Shown in pieces: positions 36,153-45,706 of a stretch of DNA of 64,000 bases (within the stretch, counting starts at the first letter, position 1; each line of letters begins with the position of its first letter). The notes beneath the pieces were generated by a model. It was not told the origin of the DNA. It saw nothing but the letters and a program-made list of their open reading frames with translations, and ran no database searches. This stretch comes from Paenibacillus methanolicus (GTDB lineage: Bacteria; Bacillota; Bacilli; Paenibacillales; Paenibacillaceae): the NCBI RefSeq assembly GCF_008124765.1, contig NZ_VNHS01000003.1, forward strand, positions 558,001 to 622,000. Direction: 5' to 3'. The position numbers were made by a program, and so were the translations under genes.

Positions 36153-37226
36153 TTATTGTTCGCTCTGTCCGCTCCCGCCCGAAGCGCTTGAGTCGCGGTA
36201 GACCAACTCCGCGCTCGCGAGGATTTTCTCGAAGGGTTGCCCCGGATGATCGATCCGCTCGATCAACCTCTTCACCGCCCGATTCCCTATCGCTTGTTTC
36301 GGGACATCGACGGTCGTGAGGGACGGCGTGCTGCGGCTGGCATCGTCGATGTTGTCGAAGCCCGTTACCGCGACCTCCTCCGGGACCCGAATCCCCAGTT
36401 CGCGCAGCAGACCCAGCAGTCGGAGCGCGATGGAATCGTTCGCGCAGACAAGCGCCGTCGGCAATCGGTTATCGGATACCCGCCGGGCGATCCAGGCTTT
36501 AACTTCGGGTTCGTAGTCGCCCCGCTCCACGCCCTGCAGACGCAACATCGGATCTCGCCGGTCTTGCGCATCCAACCCGGCCGCTTCCAACGCGTCCCGA
36601 TAACCGGTCCATCGGTCGCGGAAGCTGCGCGAAAATTCGATATCGCCGAAGAAGTGGAGACGTTGGTGCCCAAGCCCGATTAAATGCGCGCATAATTTAA
36701 GCATGCTGTCCCGGTTGTTGGCGAACACCGTATCGGTCGGGATGAGCGCATCCTCGTGGTCGACCAGCACCAGCGGAAGGCCTAACCGATGAATTTCCAG
36801 CAGCGTTGCGGATTCAATCTGGCCAACGCCGACGATGCCCAGCAGTCCCTCCGGATTCAACACGTGCATAACATGCTCCGATTGCGCCTCGGAGACGATG
36901 ATCATGCCGAGCTTCCTCGCCTCCAGTTCCTCGGAGATGCCCTCCATAATTTTGCCCCAATAGAGCGACTCCCTCGTCTGAAACCGGATATTCGGCATCA
37001 GTACGAGCACGGACCTCTTCTCCCGATTACTAATATGAGGTTCTAACGGAAGCTGACTTTTGATGTAACCGTTCTTCTGTCCGAAATAACCCAATTCCGA
37101 GGCCGCCTGGATGACACGGTCCTTGGTCGCTTCGCTGACGCCGCCTTTGCCCGATAACGCCTTCGATACGGCAAACTTGGACAGCCCCAAGTGGTCGGCG
37201 ATTTGCTGCATCGTAATTCTCTTCAA
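36153..37226 (-). CDS. LacI-family transcriptional regulator
   Basis: A repressor of 357 aa. The helix-turn-helix (ITMQQIADHLGLSKFAVSKA) is followed by a sugar-binding domain (SVLVLMPNI, GIVGVGQIESAT, DTVFANNRD, GHQRLHFFGD, ALVCANDSIALR, VAVTGFDNID, SLTTVDVPKQ). The TTG at 37226 has GGGGG 10 nt upstream and starts two residues before the HTH. It converges with the epimerase-phosphorylase operon and lies upstream of nothing on its own strand except the mannanase, which has its own promoter region. Its target is probably the epimerase operon or the mannanase gene. Confidence 0.9.
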   Translation of the reverse strand: MKRITMQQIADHLGLSKFAVSKALSGKGGVSEATKDRVIQAASELGYFGQKNGYIKSQLPLEPHISNREKRSVLVLMPNIRFQTRESLYWGKIMEGISEELEARKLGMIIVSEAQSEHVMHVLNPEGLLGIVGVGQIESATLLEIHRLGLPLVLVDHEDALIPTDTVFANNRDSMLKLCAHLIGLGHQRLHFFGDIEFSRSFRDRWTGYRDALEAAGLDAQDRRDPMLRLQGVERGDYEPEVKAWIARRVSDNRLPTALVCANDSIALRLLGLLRELGIRVPEEVAVTGFDNIDDASRSTPSLTTVDVPKQAIGNRAVKRLIERIDHPGQPFEKILASAELVYRDSSASGGSGQSEQ

Positions 37227-37276
37227 CTGTCTAATACCCCCGAGCAACCTAACTGTTTGCGATATGATTCGCTATT

Positions 37277-37282
37277 ATTATA
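37277..37282 (-). promoter_or_regulatory. Candidate -10 of second lacI-type gene
   Basis: A consensus TATAAT on the minus strand, preceded by TTGT; the -35 is poor. TTGTTATAATAAT resembles the inverted repeat before the epimerase operon. Confidence 0.45.
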
Positions 37283-37355
37283 ACAAAACAAATGCCTGTA
37301 CAGCATCCCTTTATTGCCGCGCGTCCAACAATCTCGATGCCGCTGCAAGAGAAGA

Positions 37356-37390
37356 AAGCTGCGAAACGCGAGATTCGCGCTTCGCAGCTT
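37356..37390 (-). terminator. Terminator of the GH5 mannanase gene
   Basis: A 10-bp perfect outer stem (37356-37365 with 37381-37390) plus an inner CGCGA/TCGCG pair. TTCTTCTC follows on the minus strand. Confidence 0.85.
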
Positions 37391-37440
37391 CCGCATCCGT
37401 CCCGACCTTCGGCCTCATGCTTTCGGTGATCGGATCGAAC

Positions 37441-40400
37441 TCAGAAGTTGAGCTTGAAATCCGTAATATTCAATGTCCCCGCGGTTACCGTTTCGCCCTG
37501 AGCCGCATAGACCTTGAATTGAACGGCTCTAACATCCGCTGCATTGGAGAGCGCTGCACGGTTGATCCAATCGGTCGCTTTCGATTTCCAAATCGGCGCA
37601 TGCAACGCATAGGCCACATCAACGGATTGTCCCGGCTGGATGGTCCGTTCGACGGAGGAATCGAGCTCGGTTTGGCCGCCCGTCTCTTCCCATAGCCAGC
37701 CGCTTCCGATTCGCAGCACCAACGATACGCGAATCGCCTTCTCGCCGGCGTTCGTCAACGTGGCGGTCAAGCTCCCGTATTTCGACCAATCATCGCCGAT
37801 GCCAAGGCCCGGTTTCGTTTCCGTCCCGACTCCCGCGGATACGGTATCGCTCAAGGCGGAAGCGTAATCGACGAATATCGTTTCGCCGGTCAAGCCGCTT
37901 GCGACATTCCCGGTGAAGCTGGACTCTTTAAAGTTCCACGTATAATAGCTGGCCGTCTTCGGCCGGTTCATATCGGCAATCGTCGTCGCGTACGCATCCG
38001 AGGGCAAATCAAAGTTCACCGCGTGTAGTTGGACGCTTCCGGCCAACCCGCCGCTTCCGCCTTGGAAGCGGAATATCAGTCGGTTGACTTGTTTGTTCGC
38101 AAGACCGGCCAACGGCACGTTTGCCATCATCGTCGTCTTGGCCGGGATCTTAAGGTACGATCCGAGCTCAACCCACTTCCACTCCCCGTCTTTGACGATC
38201 GGTTGGATCTGAATTTCCGCCGCGTTCGGATTCGAGACGATGAGATTCATCGTGGCGTAGCCGCTCCAATCCTTGGACGGACTTGGATCCAACTGGATGC
38301 TCGGATAGTTCTCGGTCTGTAGGTTGAACGTCATATTCAGACCGCCGCTTGCAAGCGGCGCAAGCTGAGCGATCGTCGGCGTAGCGGGCTTGTCGGCACC
38401 GTTGATTCCGACGTACCAACCGGCATGGTCGTCGATTATGCCTGGATCAATGGCTTGAATATCGCCGGGGTCGCCAGTCGTCACCGCAACCGCCTGGCTC
38501 GCAGGCGACACATTGCCGGCATCGTCGAACGCCTTGACCGTGAACGCATACGAGGTCGCTCCTTCCAAGCCGACTACCGTATAGCTCGTTGAAACGCTGG
38601 TGCCAATGAGCGCGTTGTCTTGGAATATCCGATATCCGGCTACGCCGATATTATCCGTGGAAGCGGTCCAGGTTAAGTTCACCGTCGTGACGGCCGGTAC
38701 GGCTTTCAGTCCCGTCGGCGCGGTTGGTGCCGTCAGATCGTTGCTGGCCATCGTTTTCACGGCATGGCTCCCGCTTGCGGCGGATAAATTGCCGGCAGCG
38801 TCCAGCGCCTTTATCGAAAAGGTATACGTCGTACTGGCCTTAAGCCCGGTTACCGTATAGCTTGTCGTCGGACTTACGTCGATCAGCGCGCCGTCTTGGT
38901 AGACATTATAGCCGGTAACGCCCACATTGTCGGTCGCCGCGCTCCACGTCAACGCGACGGATGCGTAGGTCGGCGATGTGCCGGACAGATTCGCGGGCGC
39001 GGTAGGCGCTTGCGAATCGGCGTTTCCGTTATAGACGGTGCTCGGTTTGGAGGTCGCCTTAATGCCGTTCGCCCCGTTGATAATCGCATTCCCCTGCTCG
39101 GTCAGGCTGTTCCCGGCCCAGTCGCTCGCCATATCCAGATATTCCAGTCCCGGCCCGTTGCCTTTCCAGGACCAGGCGATGTACCCGACGCCCTTCTCCT
39201 GGCTGTAACTCATAATGGTGGCTTCGTCCACGTCGCCGTTCGTATGCTTGATGCCGAATTCGCCGATGACGAGCGCTAGATTCTTGTTCAACACGTTATC
39301 GATATTGGTTTTCACCGTAGCGGCATTGCCCCCGGCGTATTCGTACATATGAATCGAGAACATCGTGTTCTTCAGCGGATCCGCGTTAAATACCTGCTGT
39401 CCGTAATCCACGATCGATTGCGGATATTGCCCCCAGCCCGCGCCGTCGACCATGATCGTATTTCGGATGCCGGCATTGCGAAGCTTCGGGATGACGGACG
39501 TATAACCCTTCGCCCAATCCGCGCCGTTCCAAGTCCCATACCATTCGTTGGCGATATTCAAGATGACCGTTTTTTCCTTGCCGATCAGCGCGTTCTTCAT
39601 TTCGATCCAATAATTCGCGATGTTGTTCAATACGGCCGCGCTGTCGGAGCCCGTTCCGTCATGAACTTCCAGCACCGCGACCAGCTTATTCTGTTCGCAC
39701 AGCGTAATCAGATTTTGAATCGCCGCCAAGCTATCCTTCGTCCACTGCTGTCCGTCCGACAGCACGATTCGGATCGTATTGGCGCCCGTACGCGCGATCG
39801 CCGGGATCGCGACCGACTCTTGGCCTTTGTACCAAGTGTGCGCATGGTTAACGCCTCTCATGACGAACGGATTCCCATTGGCATCGTACAGCTTTGTTCC
39901 GTTAATGTAGAATCCCGCGTTCGCCGTTCCGGAAGCGTCAGTCGTGACGCTTATCGCGCCGCTGGCCGCCGATACGTTACCGGCCGCATCCTTGGCTTTG
40001 ACCGTGAAGCTGTACGTTGTGTTTGCGTTCAAGCCCGTCACCGTATAGCTGGTCGCTGTACTAGAACCCGCTAGGGCCGTACCGTTGTAGATGTCGTAGC
40101 CCGTTACGCCTACATTATCCGTAGAGCCGGTCCAGGTAAGGCTTACGGATTGAGACGTTTTCGTAGGACTGTTCAGATCGGATGGTGCCGTTGGCGCGGT
40201 CGTATCCTCCGCCGCGTTCGTTATTTGCGTCAATTTCCACCTTTGCTGCGCGTTATTGTTATCGGTCCATTGCTGGACGTTCGCTCCGTCGGCCGTAGAA
40301 CCGCCCGCGACATCCAGCGCCTTGCCGCTCGCTTGCGAGATCAGCTTGTAATAGCCGCCTCCGGCGTCGACGATTTTCCACCTTTGATTCGCTTGACCGT

Positions 40401-41163
40401 TATCGGTCCATTGCTGCACGTTGACTCCGTCATGCGTATATCCTCCGGTCACATCGAGCGCCTTGCCGCTGGATTGCGCGATCAGCTTATAATAGCCGTT
40501 CCCGGCGTCGATGACCTTCCATTGCTGATGCGGTTGGCCATTGTCCGTCCATTGCTGCACGTTGGCGCCATCGGCCGAGGAGCCGCCCGCTACCTCTAGA
40601 TTTTTGCCGCTATGCTGTGCCGTCAGCTTATAAATCCCGCCGGACACGATTGCGGACGGCGTTCCGGGATTCGATCCCGAATCGTCCGCGGCGTATACCT
40701 CGAAGTCCCACAACGAATACCCGTAACCGGTTGCCCGCTGCGTACCATACATCCGGACGTATCTGGCGTTCGCCGTCGCGAAGGAGATATTGTCTACGCC
40801 GCCGTCTCCCGCCGTGGTGGAGTAGACCGTCTGCCAATTGCTGTTATCCGTCGAGATTTGAATCTGGTACGCCTTCGCGTAAGCCGCCTCCCAGTTCAGT
40901 TTCACTCCGTTAATGACCGTTGCCGCGCCAAGATCGACGCTGATCCATTGGGGATCGGAATATGCCGACGACCATCTCGTCGCGCTGTTGCCGTCGAACG
41001 CTTTGTCCGGCGTTTTGTCCGAATCTTCCGTGGTGCTTGCCGCCGCGGGCTTGTATAACGCCGCATTCGTCGCCGCGTTCGCGCTCCCGGGTTGGATTAG
41101 CGTGACGATCAGCGCGACCGCGAACGCGTACATGAACATTCTCTTCATCCATCTGCGATTCAT
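37441..41163 (-). CDS. Secreted multidomain GH5 endo-beta-mannanase
   Basis: A 1240-aa exported enzyme. Order: signal peptide (1-30); CBM32/discoidin domain (about 33-155, NPATRWSS-like block with GNSATRWSSAYSD); three ricin-type CBM13 repeats (about 172-315, each with a QQWTDN and QRWK pattern); a fibronectin III domain (about 325-405); a GH5_8-type catalytic domain (about 415-700; acid Glu in NIANEWYG, nucleophile Glu in VIGEFGIKH); two more FN3 domains (about 735-905); and two C-terminal beta-sandwich binding modules (about 915-1060, 1075-1240) of a kind found on Paenibacillus mannanases. It cuts beta-mannan outside the cell, supplying oligosaccharides to the importer. ATG with GGGAGG. It has its own promoter, palindrome and cre site. 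Confidence 0.92.
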   Translation of the reverse strand: MNRRWMKRMFMYAFAVALIVTLIQPGSANAATNAALYKPAAASTTEDSDKTPDKAFDGNSATRWSSAYSDPQWISVDLGAATVINGVKLNWEAAYAKAYQIQISTDNSNWQTVYSTTAGDGGVDNISFATANARYVRMYGTQRATGYGYSLWDFEVYAADDSGSNPGTPSAIVSGGIYKLTAQHSGKNLEVAGGSSADGANVQQWTDNGQPHQQWKVIDAGNGYYKLIAQSSGKALDVTGGYTHDGVNVQQWTDNGQANQRWKIVDAGGGYYKLISQASGKALDVAGGSTADGANVQQWTDNNNAQQRWKLTQITNAAEDTTAPTAPSDLNSPTKTSQSVSLTWTGSTDNVGVTGYDIYNGTALAGSSTATSYTVTGLNANTTYSFTVKAKDAAGNVSAASGAISVTTDASGTANAGFYINGTKLYDANGNPFVMRGVNHAHTWYKGQESVAIPAIARTGANTIRIVLSDGQQWTKDSLAAIQNLITLCEQNKLVAVLEVHDGTGSDSAAVLNNIANYWIEMKNALIGKEKTVILNIANEWYGTWNGADWAKGYTSVIPKLRNAGIRNTIMVDGAGWGQYPQSIVDYGQQVFNADPLKNTMFSIHMYEYAGGNAATVKTNIDNVLNKNLALVIGEFGIKHTNGDVDEATIMSYSQEKGVGYIAWSWKGNGPGLEYLDMASDWAGNSLTEQGNAIINGANGIKATSKPSTVYNGNADSQAPTAPANLSGTSPTYASVALTWSAATDNVGVTGYNVYQDGALIDVSPTTSYTVTGLKASTTYTFSIKALDAAGNLSAASGSHAVKTMASNDLTAPTAPTGLKAVPAVTTVNLTWTASTDNIGVAGYRIFQDNALIGTSVSTSYTVVGLEGATSYAFTVKAFDDAGNVSPASQAVAVTTGDPGDIQAIDPGIIDDHAGWYVGINGADKPATPTIAQLAPLASGGLNMTFNLQTENYPSIQLDPSPSKDWSGYATMNLIVSNPNAAEIQIQPIVKDGEWKWVELGSYLKIPAKTTMMANVPLAGLANKQVNRLIFRFQGGSGGLAGSVQLHAVNFDLPSDAYATTIADMNRPKTASYYTWNFKESSFTGNVASGLTGETIFVDYASALSDTVSAGVGTETKPGLGIGDDWSKYGSLTATLTNAGEKAIRVSLVLRIGSGWLWEETGGQTELDSSVERTIQPGQSVDVAYALHAPIWKSKATDWINRAALSNAADVRAVQFKVYAAQGETVTAGTLNITDFKLNF

Positions 41164-41276
41164 TTTCGTTCCTCCCGTCGTTGTTTGTTGCTACCGCCTC
41201 TTTCTGTCTTGAAATGAGCTATCCCGTGACCACTGGTTACAATGGACTCACCTCCTCGGCAACATGATCCAAATAA

Positions 41277-41290
41277 TGAAAGCGCTTTCT
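41277..41290. promoter_or_regulatory. cre site (CcpA) in mannanase leader
   Basis: TGAAAGCGCTTTCT matches the catabolite-responsive element TGWAANCGNTNWCA at all but the last base and has the palindromic AAAGCGCTTT centre. It lies downstream of the mannanase promoter, where CcpA would block elongation in the presence of glucose. Confidence 0.75.
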
Positions 41291-41391
41291 TTTATGTGCC
41301 TGACAGCTCGCCTTCCAGAGCCGCATGTACGACAAGCTCGCGACACGCTTGCTGTTGAAAGATCAATAAACGGGATAACTTTTCTTTAAGT

Positions 41392-41425
41392 GGAATGTTA
41401 CTTAATTATTAATTAATCACATTCC
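41392..41425. promoter_or_regulatory. Inverted repeat at mannanase transcription start
   Basis: GGAATGT (41392-41398) and ACATTCC (41419-41425) flank an AT core with its own symmetry (TTAATTA.T.TAATTAA at 41402-41416). The segment ACTTAATTATTAA (41400-41412) is shared with the palindrome before the importer operon (32184-32200). Confidence 0.5.
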
Positions 41426-41427
41426 AG

Positions 41428-41456
41428 ATTCTAACATCGCTATGAAGTTCGTTCAA
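41428..41456 (-). promoter_or_regulatory. Promoter of the mannanase gene
   Basis: Minus-strand TTGAAC (41456-41451), a 17-nt spacer and TAGAAT (41433-41428). The resulting leader is about 260 nt and contains the palindrome and cre site. Confidence 0.75.
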
Positions 41457-41538
41457 TGGTCTGTATTTACCTAACTTCCCCTAACTTTGGCTGAAGAGCC
41501 GTCTCCATAAGGAATTCCATTTTTTTCTTCTTAGCCTC

Positions 41539-41567
41539 TTGATAAGGTTACGAACCTGTGGTAAATT
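41539..41567 (+). promoter_or_regulatory. Promoter of GH13 gene 41666
   Basis: TTGATA (41539-41544), a 17-nt spacer and TAAATT (41562-41567). Transcription would start near 41574, just before the conserved leader. Confidence 0.65.
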
Positions 41568-41581
41568 AAGGCCATATTAAA

Positions 41582-41636
41582 GGCAATGTTACCAAAAAGG
41601 TACAACCTCGATTTATTCGTGGGTTGTGCCTTTTTT
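41582..41636 (+). ncRNA. Leader RNA with attenuator terminator (copy A)
   Basis: GGCAATGTTACC (41582-41593) is followed by AAAAAGG and an intrinsic terminator: arm 41596-41607 (ending GTACAACC) pairs with 41622-41633 (starting GGTTGTGCC), one G-U pair, then six or more T. It lies 30 nt before the GH13 start. The same layout and similar sequence occur at 52396-52456 and 52674-52747, so it is a shared attenuation device and not a chance hairpin. Confidence 0.75.
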
Positions 41637-41665
41637 ATTTTCCCATCGAAAAGGAGAGAGATGAA

Positions 41666-43417
41666 ATGAACTTGCATGCCGTCTATCATCGCGCGAAAGG
41701 AAACTGGTCGTATGCCTACGACGCGACCACGCTGCACATCCGAATCCGTACCGAGCGAGACGATGTCGACCGGGTAGACCTCATCTGTGGCGATAAGTAC
41801 GACTGGGTCAACACGAAGCTGATCGTACCGATGAAGCGCCTGCTGTCCGACCGGTTATTCGACTATTGGGAAGCAGCCGTCGAACCTCCTCACCGCCGGC
41901 TCGTCTATTACTTCGGGCTTCACGACAAGAAGGGAAGCGCTTATCTGCTGGAGAAGGGATTCATGGAGACCGAGCCCGAGAATACGTATCATGGCGTATT
42001 CGACTTCCCTTACATGAACCCGATCGAAATTTTCACGCCGCCGGCTTGGGTGAAGGACGCGGTCTTCTATCAACTCTTCCCGGAACGGTTCGCGAACGGC
42101 GATCCTTCCAACGACCCGGAGGGCGTCGAACCATGGGGCGGAGCGCCTACGCCTAAAAATTTCTTCGGCGGCGATCTGCAAGGGGTCATCGACCATCTCG
42201 ATCACCTGACGGAGCTGGGCGTCAATGCGATCTATTTCAACCCGCTCTTCGAAGCGACGACGAATCACAAATACGACACGGCCGACTACATGAAGGTAGA
42301 CCCGCACTTCGGGACGAACGAAACGCTCAAGACATTAGTGGAAGCCTGCCATGAGCGCGGGATCCGCGTGATGCTCGACGCCGTCTTCAACCATTGCGGC
42401 AAGACCTTCCCGCCATTCGTCGATGTGCTCGAGAAGGGCAAAGATTCCAAGTACGCGGACTGGTTCCATGTTCGCGACTGGCCGCTTCGCCTCGAAGGCT
42501 ATGTGCCAACCTACGAAACGTTCGGTTTCGAGCCGATCATGCCGAAGCTGAATACGGAGAATGCGGAAGTGAAGGCGTATCTGCTCGGGGTCGCCCGCTA
42601 TTGGATCGAGGAAATCGGCATCGACGGCTGGCGTCTCGACGTGGCGAACGAGGTCGACCACCATTTCTGGCGCGAATTCCGCCAGACGGTGAAGGCAATC
42701 AATCCAGAGGCCTACATATTAGGCGAAATTATGCACGACGCCATGCCTTGGCTGCAGGGCGATCAATTCGACGCGGTCATGAACTATCCGTTCACGAACG
42801 CGGTGCTCGAATTTTTCGGCCAGAGCAAAACGGATGCGTTCCGGTTCGCCAATTCGATCAGCGCGCAGCTGGCCAGCTACCAGCGTCAAGTCAACGAGGT
42901 CTCGTTCAATCTGCTTGGCAGCCACGATACGGCCCGCCTGCTGACGGTGTGCCAAGACAGTGTAGAGCGCGCGAAACAAGCGACGCTGTTCCAACTGACG
43001 TTCCCAGGCGTGCCGTGCATATATTACGGCGACGAAGTCGGTCTAGACGGCCAGAACGACCCGCACTGCCGCAAATGCATGGAATGGGACCGGTCGAACC
43101 GCAACGAAGAGCTGTTCGCCTTCTTCAAGCAGGCGATCCGCCTCCGCAAGTCGCATGACGCGCTGCGCACCGGCGAGATCCGTTTCCTGCAGGCCTTACC
43201 GGGCGACGACCGCTTGATCTACGAGCGCTGGAACAACGACGAGCGGTTCCTCATCTTGATGAACACGCGAAGCAAGCCGGCCGAGCTGAATGCCGAGGTA
43301 ACTCCGGGGCGCTGGACCGATGCTTTCTCCGGTCAAGTGCTCGAGACGTCCGGCAGTTTGCTTAGTTTGAAGCTGCCGGCGCATGGTTTTGCGGTGCTGC
43401 ATCAGGTTGCGAAATAG
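41666..43417 (+). CDS. GH13_20 neopullulanase / cyclomaltodextrinase-type enzyme
   Basis: A cytoplasmic alpha-glucan hydrolase of 583 aa. The N-terminal domain (about 1-125; [22 protein letters not shown]) is a CBM34-like module found in GH13_20 enzymes. The (beta/alpha)8 barrel begins at [14 protein letters not shown]. Nucleophile Asp is in [12 protein letters not shown], acid Glu in [12 protein letters not shown], and the third Asp in LGSHDTARL. No signal peptide, so it acts on imported cyclodextrins or maltodextrins. It is about as long as, and similar throughout to, the gene at 50537-52336. ATG at 41666 with AAGGAG 9-10 nt upstream. Single gene under its own promoter and attenuator. Confidence 0.92.
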   Translation: MNLHAVYHRAKGNWSYAYDATTLHIRIRTERDDVDRVDLICGDKYDWVNTKLIVPMKRLLSDRLFDYWEAAVEPPHRRLVYYFGLHDKKGSAYLLEKGFMETEPENTYHGVFDFPYMNPIEIFTPPAWVKDAVFYQLFPERFANGDPSNDPEGVEPWGGAPTPKNFFGGDLQGVIDHLDHLTELGVNAIYFNPLFEATTNHKYDTADYMKVDPHFGTNETLKTLVEACHERGIRVMLDAVFNHCGKTFPPFVDVLEKGKDSKYADWFHVRDWPLRLEGYVPTYETFGFEPIMPKLNTENAEVKAYLLGVARYWIEEIGIDGWRLDVANEVDHHFWREFRQTVKAINPEAYILGEIMHDAMPWLQGDQFDAVMNYPFTNAVLEFFGQSKTDAFRFANSISAQLASYQRQVNEVSFNLLGSHDTARLLTVCQDSVERAKQATLFQLTFPGVPCIYYGDEVGLDGQNDPHCRKCMEWDRSNRNEELFAFFKQAIRLRKSHDALRTGEIRFLQALPGDDRLIYERWNNDERFLILMNTRSKPAELNAEVTPGRWTDAFSGQVLETSGSLLSLKLPAHGFAVLHQVAK

Positions 43418-43440
43418 TCGGGTAATCGACGAACGAATAT

Positions 43441-43480
43441 AAGAAGCATCCCTCCGGCATAATCGCGGGGGATGCTTCTT
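43441..43480 (+). terminator. Terminator of GH13 gene
   Basis: A 12-bp perfect stem (43441-43452 with 43469-43480) shortly after the stop codon; weak T content follows. Confidence 0.7.
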
Positions 43481-43512
43481 TGGCATGGTTTGACGTTGGT
43501 TGCAGAAGTGAA

Positions 43513-43549
43513 AAGGGCTGTACCGGTCATTCCGACCGGTACAGCCCTC
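43513..43549 (-). terminator. Terminator of the MATE-ending operon
   Basis: A 15-bp or longer perfect stem (AGGGCTGTACCGGTC with its complement, 5-nt loop). On the minus strand TTTTCACTTC follows. It begins a few bases after the MATE stop codon. Confidence 0.9.
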
Positions 43550-43552
43550 GTG

Positions 43553-44920
43553 CTAAGCCGCTATATCGCTTACCAAATTCTTCATCCACTTCCGCGAACT
43601 GATCCGGACCCAACCGAACATGAACCGGACGAGCTCTTCCATGGAGAGCACCAAATAAACGAGGAAGACCGGCTGCTTCCACACGAAAGACAACAGCAGC
43701 CCGGATGGAACGCCGATCAGCCATGTAGCCGTCGATTCCATGGCGAAGACATACTTACTATCCCCGCCGCTGTTAAGAATGCCGCCGGCCATAATCATGT
43801 TGGACACCTTGACCCACAGGAAGCCCGCGAATACAAGCACGATGTAGACGGCCAGCTGGCTTGCTTCTCCAGAAATATTAAACGCCGATACATAGAGCGG
43901 CGATAATGCGGCAAGGGCAGCGCCCAGCACCACCGAGATGATGATTCCTAGCCGGACGAAACGGCGCGCATGGGCCAGGGCGATGTCGTACTCCCCGGCG
44001 CCCAGCCGATTGCCGACCATGACGGCAGCTGCGCTGGCCAAGCCGGAGAGCAGTCCGATGCTGATGCCCTGAAGCGGGAAGGTCACGGTCATCGCGGTCA
44101 TCTCGACCGTGCCCATCCGGCTGTAGATTACGGCATACGAGGTCTCGCCTAACACCCAGACCAATTCGGTGAGCAGGATCGGATAGGTGGTTCCGATAAA
44201 CTTCTTGAGCAGCGGACCCTGAATTCGCAGCAGATTCATCACCCCGACCGCGCCCGGCAGACGGTACCAATATACGGCCCCGATTATCAGGACGCACTCC
44301 AGCACCTTCGAGATGACCGTCGCCACCGCGGATCCTTTCAAGCCAAGCTCGGGCGCTCCGAAGTTGCCGAATATCAGCAAATAGTTCAGCACGATATTGG
44401 CAATGACGCTGACGAGACTTACGATCGTCGGCCAATTGGCGTGTCCGGTGCTGCGAAGAATCGCGGAATACATCATCGTGAGCATGGTCGGCACGTAGCT
44501 GATCGCCACGACCTGCAGGAAGATGTAGCCGTATTCCGTTACATTCGTATCGGTCGTGAACAGCCCGAGGAAAAATTGCGGCTGCATGTAGACGGCGACG
44601 GAAAACACCATGGATAGCGCCGTTCCGCCGATTAGGCCAATGCCAAGCACCTGCGTAACGCTCCCGCTGTCTTTATTGCCCCAGAATTGCGCCGCATATA
44701 TGGAAACCCCGGTCGAAAGACCGGCCAATACAACGGAAATGACGCCGAAAATTTTCGTCGCCATGCCGACGGAGGCAATCGCCGTATCGCCCAACTGACC
44801 GACCATCAGCTGATCCGTAAAGTAAAGCAGCGACATGAGCAAACTTTGCAGCGTGACCGGAATCGCGATTTTATAGACGCTTTTGTAAAATCCATCTTTT
44901 TCTTTTTCTTGTTCGGCCAT
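43553..44920 (-). CDS. MATE-family efflux transporter
   Basis: A polytopic inner-membrane protein of 455 aa with about 12 hydrophobic segments in two similar halves, as in multidrug and toxin extrusion proteins. The first half starts with SLLYFTDQLMVGQLGDTAIA, and NIVLNYLLIFG is also typical. MATE proteins export cationic or aromatic compounds with Na+ or H+; no substrate can be assigned. It is the last gene of a minus-strand operon and starts 4 nt after the HAD gene ends. Its presence among alpha-glucan genes is unexpected and it may be only a passenger of the operon. Confidence 0.93.
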   Translation of the reverse strand: MAEQEKEKDGFYKSVYKIAIPVTLQSLLMSLLYFTDQLMVGQLGDTAIASVGMATKIFGVISVVLAGLSTGVSIYAAQFWGNKDSGSVTQVLGIGLIGGTALSMVFSVAVYMQPQFFLGLFTTDTNVTEYGYIFLQVVAISYVPTMLTMMYSAILRSTGHANWPTIVSLVSVIANIVLNYLLIFGNFGAPELGLKGSAVATVISKVLECVLIIGAVYWYRLPGAVGVMNLLRIQGPLLKKFIGTTYPILLTELVWVLGETSYAVIYSRMGTVEMTAMTVTFPLQGISIGLLSGLASAAAVMVGNRLGAGEYDIALAHARRFVRLGIIISVVLGAALAALSPLYVSAFNISGEASQLAVYIVLVFAGFLWVKVSNMIMAGGILNSGGDSKYVFAMESTATWLIGVPSGLLLSFVWKQPVFLVYLVLSMEELVRFMFGWVRISSRKWMKNLVSDIAA

Positions 44921-44923
44921 CGA

Positions 44924-45706
44924 TTAACCCGCCCCTTTTGATTTGTAGATGTCTGTCGCGAATCGGCCGTACTCTTCGACGATCCAGTCCGCGAGCGATA
45001 AATCCTGGTTGCCGGAATGGGGATTACGGAAACCGGCGCAGGCCATGCCGGCCGCCTTGGCCGCCTTTACCCCGTTGCTCGAATCTTCCACAACGAGGCA
45101 TGCGTTCGACTCAAAGCCAAGCCGAGCGGCCGCCAGCAGGAAAATGTCCGGCGCCGGCTTGCCCTGCCGTACTTCCTCGCCGCTCGCGATCGCATCGAAC
45201 TTCTCTCGCAGGCCGATTCGGGTCAGCATCAGTTCAATCAGCGCCATCGGGGAGGAGGAGGCAACCGCGACCGGGATGCCCCGCTGCTTCAGCCGATGGA
45301 GGAACGCCGCCGCTTGCGGCATCGGCGTAAGCTTGGGGTGACGCTCGATCGCCTTAAGCACGTTCGATTGATGGAAGGCCGCGAGCTCCGCAACCGAAGG
45401 CGACAGCGCATAGCGCGATTTCACCTGTCTCCACATCTCTTCCGGCGTGATGCCCACGAATTGATGCTGCTCCTCCTCCACCATATGGATCCCATAATAG
45501 CTAAAGGAAGCCTGCTCAATTTCGAAATAGATCGGCTCGCTATCCACCAGCACCCCATCCATATCGAAGATAACCGCCCGAATGGCCGACGTCGGGCCGA
45601 TTTCCACGCACGCCGACGCCGGGCCGGCATCTTCGGCGCGTATGGCGTCTGCCATTGCGGACGTCGAACCGATCCCTATCTCGTTAGCCGCTCTGTTCGC
45701 CTCCAT
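44924..45706 (-). CDS. HAD-family hydrolase (beta-phosphoglucomutase-like)
   Basis: A haloacid-dehalogenase superfamily protein of up to 260 aa. The catalytic motif I is FDMDGVLVDSEP near residue 47; motif II is VAVASSSP, motif III is GKPAPDIF and motif IV is VVEDSSNG. The arrangement with a cap after motif I fits the subfamily of sugar-phosphate phosphatases and beta-phosphoglucomutases. In an alpha-glucan operon a sugar phosphate is a fair guess, no more. The ATG overlaps the stop of the previous gene (TAATG). About 40 residues precede the domain with no family similarity, so the true start may be an internal codon. Confidence 0.85.
   Translation of the reverse strand: MEANRAANEIGIGSTSAMADAIRAEDAGPASACVEIGPTSAIRAVIFDMDGVLVDSEPIYFEIEQASFSYYGIHMVEEEQHQFVGITPEEMWRQVKSRYALSPSVAELAAFHQSNVLKAIERHPKLTPMPQAAAFLHRLKQRGIPVAVASSSPMALIELMLTRIGLREKFDAIASGEEVRQGKPAPDIFLLAAARLGFESNACLVVEDSSNGVKAAKAAGMACAGFRNPHSGNQDLSLADWIVEEYGRFATDIYKSKGAG

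Larger units (their letters stand above)
41164..41665. other. Divergent control region between GH5 and GH13 genes
   Basis: About 500 bp without a gene. From left to right: mannanase 5' leader with a cre site, an AT-rich inverted repeat, the mannanase promoter (minus strand), then the GH13 promoter and its attenuator leader (plus strand), each listed separately. Confidence 0.8.
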
